NCBI RefSeq assembly: GCF_019740315.1 | Contig: NZ_JAHXZR010000008.1 | Span: forward strand, 169,714 to 233,713 | Length of the DNA stretch: 64,000 bases | Direction of reading: 5' to 3' | Origin: Oceanobacter mangrovi | GTDB taxonomy: Bacteria; Pseudomonadota; Gammaproteobacteria; Pseudomonadales; Oceanobacteraceae | Part shown: one piece after another, positions 16,623 through 25,110 of the stretch | Numbering within the stretch: the stretch's first letter is position 1 | How the letters are laid out: each line of letters begins with the position of its first letter | Translations under genes and position numbers: made by a program | Notes under the pieces: model-generated | What the model was told of the DNA's origin: nothing | What the model saw: the letters and a program-made list of their open reading frames with translations, nothing else | Database searches by the model: none

Positions 16623-17570
16623 GTGATACCCGCCGGGCTTTTTAAGATAGCGATTCACCTTACCCATCCATTGCCACCAAACGCCGGAGTACCTGCCACT
16701 GTGATTGAGGACTATCAGGTCTTTCACAACTTGCAGCGTCATAAAACGCAACTGCTGCTGGCTGCCGATCTGGCGGGCGGAACCGGTTTGGCATCGTGGC
16801 ACAACAGCCATGACCGGGTGGTGGTGGAAAGCCCGGATCACCATACCCTCAGTCTGTACGTCAACGACGGCTATGAGTCCTACCTGAAAACCAAACACGG
16901 CTGGCGTAACGGTGGAGCACCGGATCGGATGTGCCTGATGCCGCAGGGGTATGCCTCAACCTGGGATATTCGTGGGCCACTGTCGTTTGTACATTTCTAT
17001 TTTACCGATGCTCACTTGCGCGACGTCGCTGAGAAGGTGTGGGACAAAAGTCCGACCCAGCTCAGTGTCGACGAACGTATTTTTGCCGACGATGCCCAAA
17101 TAGCCACTCTGTATAGGCAGTTTTTACTGAGCGGCCAATGGCATGACAACAGTGATCAGCTGATGCTGGGCACCGCAGCGACCCTGTTGCTGAATCAGCT
17201 GGTGCAGAAATATTGCCGTTTCCAGTGGCAGCCAGTAACGGTTCGTGGTGGCCTCGCCCCATATCAGCTGGCGCGCGCCAAAGCCTGGATCGAAGCCCAT
17301 ATTGATCAACCGATTTTGCTGGCTGAACTGGCAGCACTGGTAGATTTGAGCGAATACCATTTCGCCCGTATGTTCAAACAAAGTCAGGGACTGGCGCCAC
17401 ACCAATACGTCATGCAGCAACGACTGCAACTGGCCCAACAGCTGCTGCAACACACTCGCTTACCGCTCACCGACATTGCCGGGCGTTGTGGTTTCAGCTC
17501 ATCAAGTCACTTCAGCAACCGTTTTCGCCAAACCTTTGGTATGGCTCCCTCAGCATTTCGACAATCCTGA
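16623..17570 (+). CDS. AraC-family transcriptional regulator
   Basis: About 315 residues. The C-terminal AraC DNA-binding domain has two helix-turn-helix units: one at LLAELAALVDLSEYHFARMF and one around LTDIAGRCGFSSSSHFSNRF. It ends with the usual FGMAPSAFRQS. The N-terminal part has an arabinose-binding-like character. The start is uncertain: the frame is open from 16566 without an ATG, and GTG at 16623 is a reasonable guess. It is divergent from the EamA transporter and adjacent to the amidohydrolase gene. Confidence 0.88.
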   Translation: MIPAGLFKIAIHLTHPLPPNAGVPATVIEDYQVFHNLQRHKTQLLLAADLAGGTGLASWHNSHDRVVVESPDHHTLSLYVNDGYESYLKTKHGWRNGGAPDRMCLMPQGYASTWDIRGPLSFVHFYFTDAHLRDVAEKVWDKSPTQLSVDERIFADDAQIATLYRQFLLSGQWHDNSDQLMLGTAATLLLNQLVQKYCRFQWQPVTVRGGLAPYQLARAKAWIEAHIDQPILLAELAALVDLSEYHFARMFKQSQGLAPHQYVMQQRLQLAQQLLQHTRLPLTDIAGRCGFSSSSHFSNRFRQTFGMAPSAFRQS

Positions 17571-17582
17571 TTACCAACGGGA

Positions 17583-18410
17583 TCAGAACCCCAGCAACTC
17601 AGCCGCATTTCGCCAGAAATAGTTGGCCCGCTGTTCAGGCTCAGGAAACTGTCGCTCGGCCAGTGCCAGCAAGGTGCCGTAATCCAGTCGCTGACGAGGC
17701 TTCAGGAATGGCCAGTCAGAACCCCAGATCAGCTTGTCGTCACCAAAGGCCTGTTTGATTTGTTCAACCACTGGTTGGGTATCTGCAAATGGCCAGGCTT
17801 GCTGCGAAAACTTGTCGAAGCCAGATACCTTGATCCAGGCTCGGCCGCTGTCCGCCAGTTGCAATACGTCAGCGAAGCCAGGCGCATCCAGGCCCTGTTC
17901 CAACACCGGCCGACCGCAATGATCGATCAACAGCCGTGCACCACTGCCTGTAAATTTGTCTTTCAAGCCACCACCCAGCTGGTCACCAGCGATCTGAAAC
18001 TGGGCGATCAGACCCAATTGCGCCAGCTTGTCGAGCAGGCTGTCGCAGCGGGCGAAATGCTCTGGCCCATAAAAGGCAATATTGAAGGTCACTCCAGCAA
18101 TACCTTGCTCGGCCAGCTCCTGCAATTGCGCCAGCGAGGTGTCCATCGATACCACTGCCATGCCTTTGCAACGCCCGTTAGAACGGGCAACGGCATCCAG
18201 CAAGGCGCGGTTGTCGTTTTCGCCATACGCAGAGTTCGGCCCGACGATCAGGGCGTGGCTGACGCCATAGGTATCCATCACGGTATAAAACGTATCAGCA
18301 CTGGCGATCTCAGCACCGGACGGATGATAGGTATTGGCCTGGTAGGCAAATCGTTGCGGGTCAAAGATGTGATTATGGCAGTCGATCTTGCGCTCGCTGA
18401 AAACAGACAT
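17583..18410 (-). CDS. Amidohydrolase-family (amidohydrolase 2) metal-dependent hydrolase
   Basis: A 275-residue TIM-barrel hydrolase. The N-terminal DCHNHIFDP carries the HxH metal ligands, LLIDHCGRP supplies another histidine, and the C-terminal LIWGSDWPF carries the catalytic aspartate. This pattern fits the group of 2-pyrone-4,6-dicarboxylate and lactone hydrolases. ATG at 18410 has GGGG about nine nt upstream and is preferred to the TTG at 18428. It is convergent with the AraC gene; substrate unknown. Confidence 0.9.
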   Translation of the reverse strand: MSVFSERKIDCHNHIFDPQRFAYQANTYHPSGAEIASADTFYTVMDTYGVSHALIVGPNSAYGENDNRALLDAVARSNGRCKGMAVVSMDTSLAQLQELAEQGIAGVTFNIAFYGPEHFARCDSLLDKLAQLGLIAQFQIAGDQLGGGLKDKFTGSGARLLIDHCGRPVLEQGLDAPGFADVLQLADSGRAWIKVSGFDKFSQQAWPFADTQPVVEQIKQAFGDDKLIWGSDWPFLKPRQRLDYGTLLALAERQFPEPEQRANYFWRNAAELLGF

Positions 18411-18584
18411 AACAAAAGCCCCGGACAAAAGGCCAGCCTAGCCCGCTGCAAACCGCGAGGCCAATGAGTTTTGCGCTGTTGCGGATTCGTTTCCGTTATT
18501 GAACAGCTGATCAGTTGGCCCCAACCACGATCTGTTTTATGGTTCGTTCAGGAACCCACGTCCCAAACAAGATAAGGAACTGCC

Positions 18585-19943
18585 ATGAAGCAAACCAAGA
18601 TCATTCTGCCCGAAACCGAGATGCCGACGCACTGGTACAACATCGTAGCAGATATGAAGAACCCACCTGCTCCGCCGGTTGGCCCGGACGGTAAGCCGCT
18701 CGACCCGGCGATGATGCAGGCGATCTTCTGTGATCCGATCATTGAGCAGGAAATGACTGCCGAACGCTGGGTAAAAATCCCCGAGCCCGTGCGGGAAATC
18801 TACCAGCAATGGCGTCCTACGCCGATGTTCCGGGCCCACCGTCTGGAAGCTGCACTGGGAACACCGGCTAAGATTTATTACAAGTATGAAGGCATCAGCC
18901 CGGCCGGTTCCCACAAGCTGAACTCGGCAATCCCACAAGCCTGGTACAACAAGCAGGCGGGCGTAAACCGCCTGACCACTGAAACCGGTGCTGGCCAATG
19001 GGGTTCCTCGCTGTCGCTGGCTGGCCAGATGTTCGGTATCGACGTACGCGTTTACATGGTGAAAATCAGCTACCAGCAGAAGCCTTTCCGTCGTTCGATG
19101 ATGGAAACCTGGGGTGGCGAGGTACTGGCCAGCCCAACCGACCTGACCGAAACCGGCCGCAAGATTCTGGCTGCCGACCCGGATAACCAGGGTTCACTGG
19201 GCATCGCCATTTCCGAAGCGGTAGAAGAAGCTGCCGGTCGTGCAGACACTTGTTACAGCCTGGGTTCCGTGCTCAACCACGTGCTGTTGCACCAGACCAT
19301 TATTGGCCAGGAAGCCAGGAAGCAATTTGAAATGGTGGGTGACTACCCGGATATGATTTTTGCGCCCTGCGGTGGTGGTTCCAACTTCGGCGGCGTGGCC
19401 TTCCCGTTCTTTGCCGACGAAGCCGCCGGTGGCAAGCCGGTGCGTCTGGTTGCCGTTGAACCATCATCCTGCCCGAGCCTGACCCGTGGTCACTTTGCTT
19501 ACGACTTCGGTGACAGCGTTGGCCTGACCCCAATCATGCTGCAATACACTCTCGGCCACGACTTTATGCCGCCCGGTATTCACGCCGGTGGTCTGCGTTA
19601 CCACGGTGCGTCCAGCCTGGTTTCACAGATGTACCACGACAAGTTGATCGAAGCGGTTGCCGTGCCACAGGTAGCAACCTTTGAAGCAGGAGTTCAGTTT
19701 GCCCGTTCTGAAGGCATTATTCCTGCGCCAGAATCCAACCACGCGATCCGCGCCTGTATCGACGAAGCGCTGCGTTGCAAGGAATCCGGTGAAGCCAAGA
19801 CCTTGTTCTTCAACCTCTCCGGTCACGGCCACTTCGACATGGTGTCGTACGACAAATACCTGTCCGGCAAGCTGGAAGATTATGACTACCCACAAGCGGA
19901 AATCGACGCCGCGCTGGCACGTCTGCCACAAGTAAAAGCCTGA
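18585..19943 (+). CDS. TrpB2-type tryptophan synthase beta-like PLP enzyme
   Basis: A 452-residue fold-type II PLP enzyme. The PLP lysine is at about residue 111 in AGSHKLNSA, followed by TETGAGQWGSSLS and the phosphate-binding CGGGSNFGG. The long N-terminal extension and the HAGGLRYHG stretch mark the TrpB2 lineage rather than the canonical TrpB, which is partnered with TrpA. No trpA is nearby. It may make tryptophan from serine and free indole and so salvage indole. AAGGA (about 18569-18575) precedes the ATG. It is a single-gene unit. Confidence 0.9.
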   Translation: MKQTKIILPETEMPTHWYNIVADMKNPPAPPVGPDGKPLDPAMMQAIFCDPIIEQEMTAERWVKIPEPVREIYQQWRPTPMFRAHRLEAALGTPAKIYYKYEGISPAGSHKLNSAIPQAWYNKQAGVNRLTTETGAGQWGSSLSLAGQMFGIDVRVYMVKISYQQKPFRRSMMETWGGEVLASPTDLTETGRKILAADPDNQGSLGIAISEAVEEAAGRADTCYSLGSVLNHVLLHQTIIGQEARKQFEMVGDYPDMIFAPCGGGSNFGGVAFPFFADEAAGGKPVRLVAVEPSSCPSLTRGHFAYDFGDSVGLTPIMLQYTLGHDFMPPGIHAGGLRYHGASSLVSQMYHDKLIEAVAVPQVATFEAGVQFARSEGIIPAPESNHAIRACIDEALRCKESGEAKTLFFNLSGHGHFDMVSYDKYLSGKLEDYDYPQAEIDAALARLPQVKA

Positions 19944-19958
19944 TACAGGCTCTGTCTG

Positions 19959-19984
19959 GTCGGTCCCGGTAAGCCGGGACTGAC
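19959..19984. terminator. Possible hairpin terminator after the TrpB2-like gene
   Basis: GTCGGTCCCGG and CCGGGACTGAC form an 11-bp stem with a G-U pair and a 4-nt loop, 15 nt after the stop. There is no T-tract, so termination is uncertain. Confidence 0.4.
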
Positions 19985-20021
19985 TCTACAGGCAGACCCA
20001 ACCAGAGTTTTACGCTCCAGC

Positions 20022-20726
20022 CTACAAGTCCAGCGCCGCTGATTTGATTTGTACCCACAGTTTCAACCCGGGAGCCAGCCACAATTGTTTGGCCGAGCGC
20101 AGGGTGACCAGCGCAATAATCTCTGATGCTGCCAAACCATGCTCGAACAACCGTAGGCTGACCCGGCATAAACCTGGCTGGGCTGCATCAGCGACATGAC
20201 TTACCTGCGCCCGTAGCTGATTCACAATGCTGGAGTCGTCGTGAGGCGTCAGTGTCAGACTGACATCACGGGCATCAATCCGAACCGGCAGGCGATCATC
20301 GACCACAAAACCTGTGCCAGCCACCCACAACGAACCACCCGGAATCGATAACCGGGTCAGATCCCATTCGTCGCAGATTTCCGCCACTCGCGCCCGCACC
20401 ACGACATAGTCTCGCTCCTTGTTCTGTTCGGCGGAGTGATGCAGCCGAGCCAGATGTTTCTGTAATTCGGCAGTTGGCTCATGACTTTGCAACAACTGAT
20501 GCGCCGAGCTGCCCGGTTGCTTGATCGCCCGCAACAAGTCCAGAAACAAACGCGCCTGGGTTCGACTGAGCTGACTGGTATACAGAGGTGCACAGATCGG
20601 AGAAATATCGCCTGCCACGTCATCATTAATTGGCTGTGGCTCGCGGGAGCTGTACAGCATGGCGGGCTGATTGCTGCGCAGCCGAATAGACAACCAGGTA
20701 TCCTGCAGCTGGGGTTCGTTACTCAT
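20022..20726 (-). CDS. Orphan protein with a ModC-like C-terminal TOBE (molybdate-binding-like) domain
   Basis: A 234-residue protein from ATG at 20726, with AGGAGA eight nt upstream. The C-terminal half resembles the regulatory tail of the molybdate ABC ATPase ModC: IPGGSLWVAG, VRIDARDVSLTLTPHDDSSI, and the ending LGPG-like LAPGLKLWVQIKSAAL. The first 110 or so residues have no Walker motifs and I do not recognise them. No mod transport genes are near. It could be a molybdate or tungstate sensor or store, or a rearranged ModC remnant with a new N-terminus. Confidence 0.65.
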   Translation of the reverse strand: MSNEPQLQDTWLSIRLRSNQPAMLYSSREPQPINDDVAGDISPICAPLYTSQLSRTQARLFLDLLRAIKQPGSSAHQLLQSHEPTAELQKHLARLHHSAEQNKERDYVVVRARVAEICDEWDLTRLSIPGGSLWVAGTGFVVDDRLPVRIDARDVSLTLTPHDDSSIVNQLRAQVSHVADAAQPGLCRVSLRLFEHGLAASEIIALVTLRSAKQLWLAPGLKLWVQIKSAALDL

Positions 20727-20961
20727 GCCGATCTCCTGAACAATTGGTGAGCCCGACTCGCAGATCCCACCCCGAATTTTGACAACGGCCACGGCACCGT
20801 TATTTACATCAATATATAACGAATAACCCTACTATTTTTCCAGTCTTTCATGGCCAAAGCGGATAACAGGCCTCACATTCCGGACCATTAGTCACACCGA
20901 ACAAGATTGTTCCAGTCAGTCTGCTGATCAATCGGCCACAGCAGCTTGGCAAATTTCTTTT

Positions 20962-20997
20962 ACTTATATAAATTACACAACTGAAATAAATATAAGT
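20962..20997. promoter_or_regulatory. AT-rich inverted repeat in the MarR (efflux) promoter region
   Basis: ACTTATAT (20962-20969) and ATATAAGT (20990-20997) are perfect inverted arms 20 bp apart, ending ten bp before the MarR start codon. It may be an operator for autoregulation, though the spacing is longer than usual for MarR sites. Confidence 0.35.
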
Positions 20998-21007
20998 GAA
21001 ATTCTTT

Positions 21008-21505
21008 ATGTCGAGCTTTGATGTCATCGAAAAGCAGCTGGATCTGTTCAGTGGTCACAATCCGGGATTTGCCCGTGAAGAAGCAGGTCTGGTGCGGCTG
21101 ATTCGGGCAGTCGACAAACAGGTTACTGACCGTGCCAATTTACAATTACGCCGTTTTGGCCTGTCGATGAGTGAATACAACACCCTGACCATGATGGACC
21201 CGGCGGGTCATGGCGTCAGTGTGTCCGAGCTGGTTGCCCGTACCGGTGAAAAACCGTCAAACATCACCCGTCTGACGGATCAGCTTTTAAAGAAAGGTCT
21301 GATCAAACGCTATATCAACGAAGATGACCGACGGGTCTGGATGGTCAGTCTCAGCGACGCAGGCATCGACCTGCTCGACCAGATCATTCCCTATATTTCC
21401 GACCAGCTGCACAAGGTGTTTATGCACGTTCCGGCCGACCAGCGTGTGGCCATGGAACAGTCGCTCAAGGTACTACTCACCAGTCTTGCCAGTGAACCGA
21501 TTTAA
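21008..21505 (+). CDS. MarR-family regulator of the FUSC/HlyD efflux genes
   Basis: A 165-residue winged-helix regulator from ATG at 21008; an in-frame GTG at 20996 is possible. The DNA-binding part has VSVSELVARTGEKPSNITRLTDQLLKKGLIKR, and the wing carries the conserved DDRRVWMVSLSDAG. MarR proteins usually repress until a phenolic or other small ligand binds. It is the first gene of a co-directional group with the FUSC, DUF1656 and HlyD genes (30-bp gap to FUSC), so it probably controls this efflux system. Confidence 0.9.
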   Translation: MSSFDVIEKQLDLFSGHNPGFAREEAGLVRLIRAVDKQVTDRANLQLRRFGLSMSEYNTLTMMDPAGHGVSVSELVARTGEKPSNITRLTDQLLKKGLIKRYINEDDRRVWMVSLSDAGIDLLDQIIPYISDQLHKVFMHVPADQRVAMEQSLKVLLTSLASEPI

Positions 21506-21535
21506 CCGCGCCCATTCAGCCAACGTGATGCTCTG

Positions 21536-23749
21536 ATGAATTCCGAACCCCAGCGAACTGCCAGTAATCCATTCGTTAACCTGTGGCAGCAATGGCGGCA
21601 GGCCATGCAAGGCGAATCTGCCGCCTGGCTGTTTGTGCTGAAAGCCATGTTGTCGATGTACATCGCCTGCGGACTGGCAATGGCACTGGAATTACCCTCG
21701 CCCAGCATGGCCATGCTGACGGTACTGGTAGTGATGAACCAGCAGTCCGGCATGATCATGGCGAAAAGTTTTTACCGCATTATCGGCACTTTGATTGGTG
21801 GTGTGGCGGCCGTCACCATAGTCGCACTGTTCCCGCAGCAACCCATGCTAATGTTGGCGGCGATTGCCATCTGGAGTGGTGTTTGCGCCGCCGGAGCGTT
21901 AATGAACCGGGGCTTTCGCGGCTACACCTTTGTGCTGGCCGGTTATACCGTCGCCATGATCACATTACCTGTGGTGAACCACCCGGCGGCTATTTTTGAA
22001 GTGGCGATCAATCGCTTGGTCGAGGTCATGCTGGGACTCGGCGTTACCACACTGATCTTTGATGGCCTGTTTCCCAAACAGATGGCTGCCGGGGTCAAAC
22101 AGATGGCCCGCAATAACCGCGACTATTTGATTGCCGAAGTCGCCGCCGGGCTGGCTGGCAACTCCGGCACACCACAACAGCTGCATATGGAAAGCTCTGG
22201 TAAAGCTGCGACGCTGGATGATCAGCTCAGCAATGCGGTGTTTGAAGGCCCCTGGCTCAGCAGCATCAGCCGACCGCTAAGACGCAGTAACCATTATTTC
22301 ATGCAGTCGATCACCCGTTTACAGGCGCTGCGCCGGTTACAACAACGATTGCTGCAACAGCTGCCAAACGCTCATCAAACGCTGCAGCAATATCTGACAC
22401 CCGTCAGTGAACGCTTGCAGGATAGCAACGATCAGCAGCTGATTGCCGATCTGCAACAAATGCAAAGCCGCCTGCAAGAACAATTGCAGCAAGCTGATGA
22501 AACAGCGTCATCGCAGTTAACCCCTACTGTCGAGATACAATTTGCCGAACAATACAGCGCTGAAGAACAACAGGCCATTGCCACGGGTCTGGCGCTGCTA
22601 CAGCAATTATTAAAAGCCCTGATTCGCTGCCTGCATACGTTCGAGCTGGCAGAAAACTACCTGACAGACAAACAGCCTGACGCCCGCTATACACGGTTTT
22701 CGCGCGTCTATGACCCGGTGATGATTCTGATCGCCCTGGTTCGCACCACAGTGATAACTTTCAGCGTCGGCATGTTGTGGATTCTCAGCGGCTGGTCGTC
22801 CGGGGCCACCGGCATGTTTATTGTGCTGGCCTTGACCATGATGCTGGCACCGTTACCAAACCCGCTGGCGGCAGTGAAATTTGCCGTCGCAGGCCATACG
22901 CTGGCGCCTTTTATTGCGCTGATCTGCTTTACCACGTTGCCGTCGCTAACCAGTTATCCGATGCTGATTGTTGGTACTGCGCCATTTCTGATGGCAATGC
23001 TGTATGTGGTTACCCGGCCACCCTTGATCGGCTTTGGTATTCCACTCAACTTCGGTTTTATGGTGGCGCTGAACATTGGCCATACCGTCAGCCTGGATTA
23101 CGGCTACTTTTTTAATGAAATGGTCGCCGCCATTATCGGGGTCTCGATGGCGGGGATTGGTTTTGCGCTGTTTCCCGGTGTGCATGGCACGGCTGGTCAG
23201 CGCCGACGTTTCCAGCAAATGCTGGATCAAAGCATTGGGATGGTGGTGCATCAGCCATTGGCGGGCTTGCCGGAACAGCTGGAAAGCCGCAACCGCGATA
23301 TCACCCTGTTGCTGGCCAGCCAGCTGGAGGCTGGCAGCACTGCCGCACAACAATTTATGCGGCGCTCGCTGCTGACCCAGGAAGCCTGTTATGTGCTGCA
23401 TTCATTACGGCAGCAGCTGCAATCCGGCAGTTTGGCAGAAACCGAAATCGCCCAGTTACAACAGCTGATCGGTTGGGTCGGTGACTACTGGCAAGACGGT
23501 TTTGTCAAAGCCGAAGGCCATCAACGTATTGATGCCAGCCTGGCGTTGCTGTACCAGAATCTGACATCTGACCAACAGCCACTGGCGACAGAAAAACGGC
23601 AGTTACGTGACCACCTGTATCTGCTGGCTGACGTGCTCGACGAGCTGCAAGCGTCGCAGCAACCCCATCAAACATCAAAGCCATCCGACTCATCCGGTCC
23701 TGACTTATCCGCTAAAGCCACATCCAGGGAGAACGCCCTTGCCTGCTGA
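21536..23749 (+). CDS. FUSC-family efflux transporter (AaeB/YccS-like)
   Basis: A 737-residue inner-membrane protein with two blocks of membrane segments (about residues 30-175 and 395-545) separated and followed by cytoplasmic helical regions rich in Gln and Leu, the FUSC layout. The family exports aromatic acids such as p-hydroxybenzoate or fusaric acid, working with a HlyD-type periplasmic subunit and a small DUF1656 protein. Both partners follow directly; the DUF1656 start overlaps its end. The first block has PSPSMAMLTVLVVMNQQSG, typical of FUSC pumps. Confidence 0.92.
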   Translation: MNSEPQRTASNPFVNLWQQWRQAMQGESAAWLFVLKAMLSMYIACGLAMALELPSPSMAMLTVLVVMNQQSGMIMAKSFYRIIGTLIGGVAAVTIVALFPQQPMLMLAAIAIWSGVCAAGALMNRGFRGYTFVLAGYTVAMITLPVVNHPAAIFEVAINRLVEVMLGLGVTTLIFDGLFPKQMAAGVKQMARNNRDYLIAEVAAGLAGNSGTPQQLHMESSGKAATLDDQLSNAVFEGPWLSSISRPLRRSNHYFMQSITRLQALRRLQQRLLQQLPNAHQTLQQYLTPVSERLQDSNDQQLIADLQQMQSRLQEQLQQADETASSQLTPTVEIQFAEQYSAEEQQAIATGLALLQQLLKALIRCLHTFELAENYLTDKQPDARYTRFSRVYDPVMILIALVRTTVITFSVGMLWILSGWSSGATGMFIVLALTMMLAPLPNPLAAVKFAVAGHTLAPFIALICFTTLPSLTSYPMLIVGTAPFLMAMLYVVTRPPLIGFGIPLNFGFMVALNIGHTVSLDYGYFFNEMVAAIIGVSMAGIGFALFPGVHGTAGQRRRFQQMLDQSIGMVVHQPLAGLPEQLESRNRDITLLLASQLEAGSTAAQQFMRRSLLTQEACYVLHSLRQQLQSGSLAETEIAQLQQLIGWVGDYWQDGFVKAEGHQRIDASLALLYQNLTSDQQPLATEKRQLRDHLYLLADVLDELQASQQPHQTSKPSDSSGPDLSAKATSRENALAC

Positions 23750-23936
23750 ATTTTCAATGGCGGGTATTTACCTGCCACGCGCCATGGTGCTGCTGGTCGC
23801 CTTGCTACCGGTGTTTGCCATTTCCGATCGGCTGCTGCTGAAGAGCGGTGTTTACCGCTGGATCTGGCATCCAGCGCTGGCTCGCATGGGCATTTTCATC
23901 ACCACCTATTCACTTTGTTTTTCCTTGCTGGGGTAA
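23739..23936 (+). CDS. DUF1656 (AaeX-like) small membrane protein
   Basis: A 65-residue protein with two membrane segments. The TTG at 23739 is chosen because AGGGAG lies about seven nt upstream and the resulting N-terminus (MPAEFSMAGIYLPRAMV) aligns with the family's usual start; ATG at 23757 would remove that part. The gene overlaps the FUSC gene by 11 nt and is followed ten nt later by the HlyD gene. Members are always coded beside FUSC/HlyD pumps; the precise role is unknown. Confidence 0.85.
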   Translation: MPAEFSMAGIYLPRAMVLLVALLPVFAISDRLLLKSGVYRWIWHPALARMGIFITTYSLCFSLLG

Positions 23937-23945
23937 CACGTCACC

Positions 23946-24944
23946 ATGAGCAAATCATCCATGATCCGGGTAACCACCACCGGGCTGATCGTTCTGGCTG
24001 CGGCATTTTCCGCTCACTGGGCCTGGTCCAGCTACACCACCGCACCCTGGACCCGGGACGGCCGCGTCAGGGCCGATATTGTCCGGGTTGCTGCCGATGT
24101 CTCCGGTCTGGTAACCAATGTCGCCGTCCACGATAACCAGACGGTCAAAGCCGGCGAGCTGTTGTTTGTGATTGACCGCGACCGCTTCAAACAGGCCGTC
24201 GATAAAGCCAGTTCTGACCTCGAATTGGCGCAGGCCGACGCCGCTGCCGCCCGTGCCAACCAGCAAATGACCGAAGAAAAGATCAAAGCCAGTCAGGCGC
24301 GTTTTGAAATGGCCCAACGGCGGGCCAAAAGCCGCGAAAAACTGAACCAGCTGGTATCGGATGAAATCGTCAAGGACAGCTATTCCAGTGCCGCCGAAGC
24401 CAAAGCTGAATTGAACCAGGCGCAGGCCGAAGCCAGTTTGGCAGCAGCCAATGTCACCAAGGCCGAAGCAGCGATCAAACAGGCAGAAACCCAGCTGGCA
24501 ATGGCCGAGCTGAACTATCAGCGCACCGAGGTACGCGCTGCGGCTGATGGCACCATCACCAACCTCGACATCAAGCAGGGCGATTATGTTAGCGCCGGGA
24601 TCGCCGCCATGGCGCTGCTGAAAAACAACAGCCTGTGGGTCTATGGCTATTTCGAGGAAACCAAGATTCCTGCCATTCACATTGGCGACAAGGCAGAAGT
24701 CACACTAATGGCTGGCGATCTGGTACTGCCGGGCGAAGTTGAAGGCATTGCTTCCGGTATTGCCGACAGCGCAGCCGCCACCAGCAACAATATGCTGGCA
24801 AACGTTACCCCGACGTTCAGCTGGATTCGACTGGCGCAGCGAATTCCGGTGCGGATTCGACTCGATACCAGCCACTTGCCCGCTGGTTATAACCTGGTGG
24901 CCGGTATGACGGCAGCCGTTGCTGTGACGCCAGCGCAGCCATAA
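23946..24944 (+). CDS. HlyD-family periplasmic adaptor of the FUSC efflux system (AaeA-like)
   Basis: A 332-residue membrane-fusion protein: one N-terminal membrane anchor (about residues 8-27), a biotinyl-lipoyl-like strand pair (RVAADVSGLVTNVAVHDNQ), a long alanine-rich coiled coil (about 80-190), and a beta-barrel region with GYFEETKIPAIHIGD. It links the inner-membrane FUSC transporter to an outer-membrane channel. No outer-membrane factor is in this operon, so it probably borrows one from elsewhere. Confidence 0.92.
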   Translation: MSKSSMIRVTTTGLIVLAAAFSAHWAWSSYTTAPWTRDGRVRADIVRVAADVSGLVTNVAVHDNQTVKAGELLFVIDRDRFKQAVDKASSDLELAQADAAAARANQQMTEEKIKASQARFEMAQRRAKSREKLNQLVSDEIVKDSYSSAAEAKAELNQAQAEASLAAANVTKAEAAIKQAETQLAMAELNYQRTEVRAAADGTITNLDIKQGDYVSAGIAAMALLKNNSLWVYGYFEETKIPAIHIGDKAEVTLMAGDLVLPGEVEGIASGIADSAAATSNNMLANVTPTFSWIRLAQRIPVRIRLDTSHLPAGYNLVAGMTAAVAVTPAQP

Positions 24945-24945
24945 G

Positions 24946-25059
24946 TGCCAAAGCGCTAACAGCAAAGCTGGCCAACGGAAACGCCGCTTTGGCAGCTTCA
25001 CCTTGTTGTAAAACTTAATTCCATCACTGGTTAGCACGGCCGCTGCTGACAGCAGCGGC
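24946..25059. terminator. Two hairpins after the FUSC/HlyD operon
   Basis: A 10-bp perfect inverted repeat (TGCCAAAGCG 24946-24955 with CGCTTTGGCA 24985-24994) begins at the HlyD stop. A tight GC-rich hairpin follows (GCCGCTGCT-GAC-AGCAGCGGC, 25039-25059). No clear T-tract follows either. They may end the efflux transcript. Confidence 0.4.
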
Positions 25060-25110
25060 TGCAAGCCTTATTGTCCGAGCGTATAAGAACGACGATCAAG
25101 GAACCAAGTG

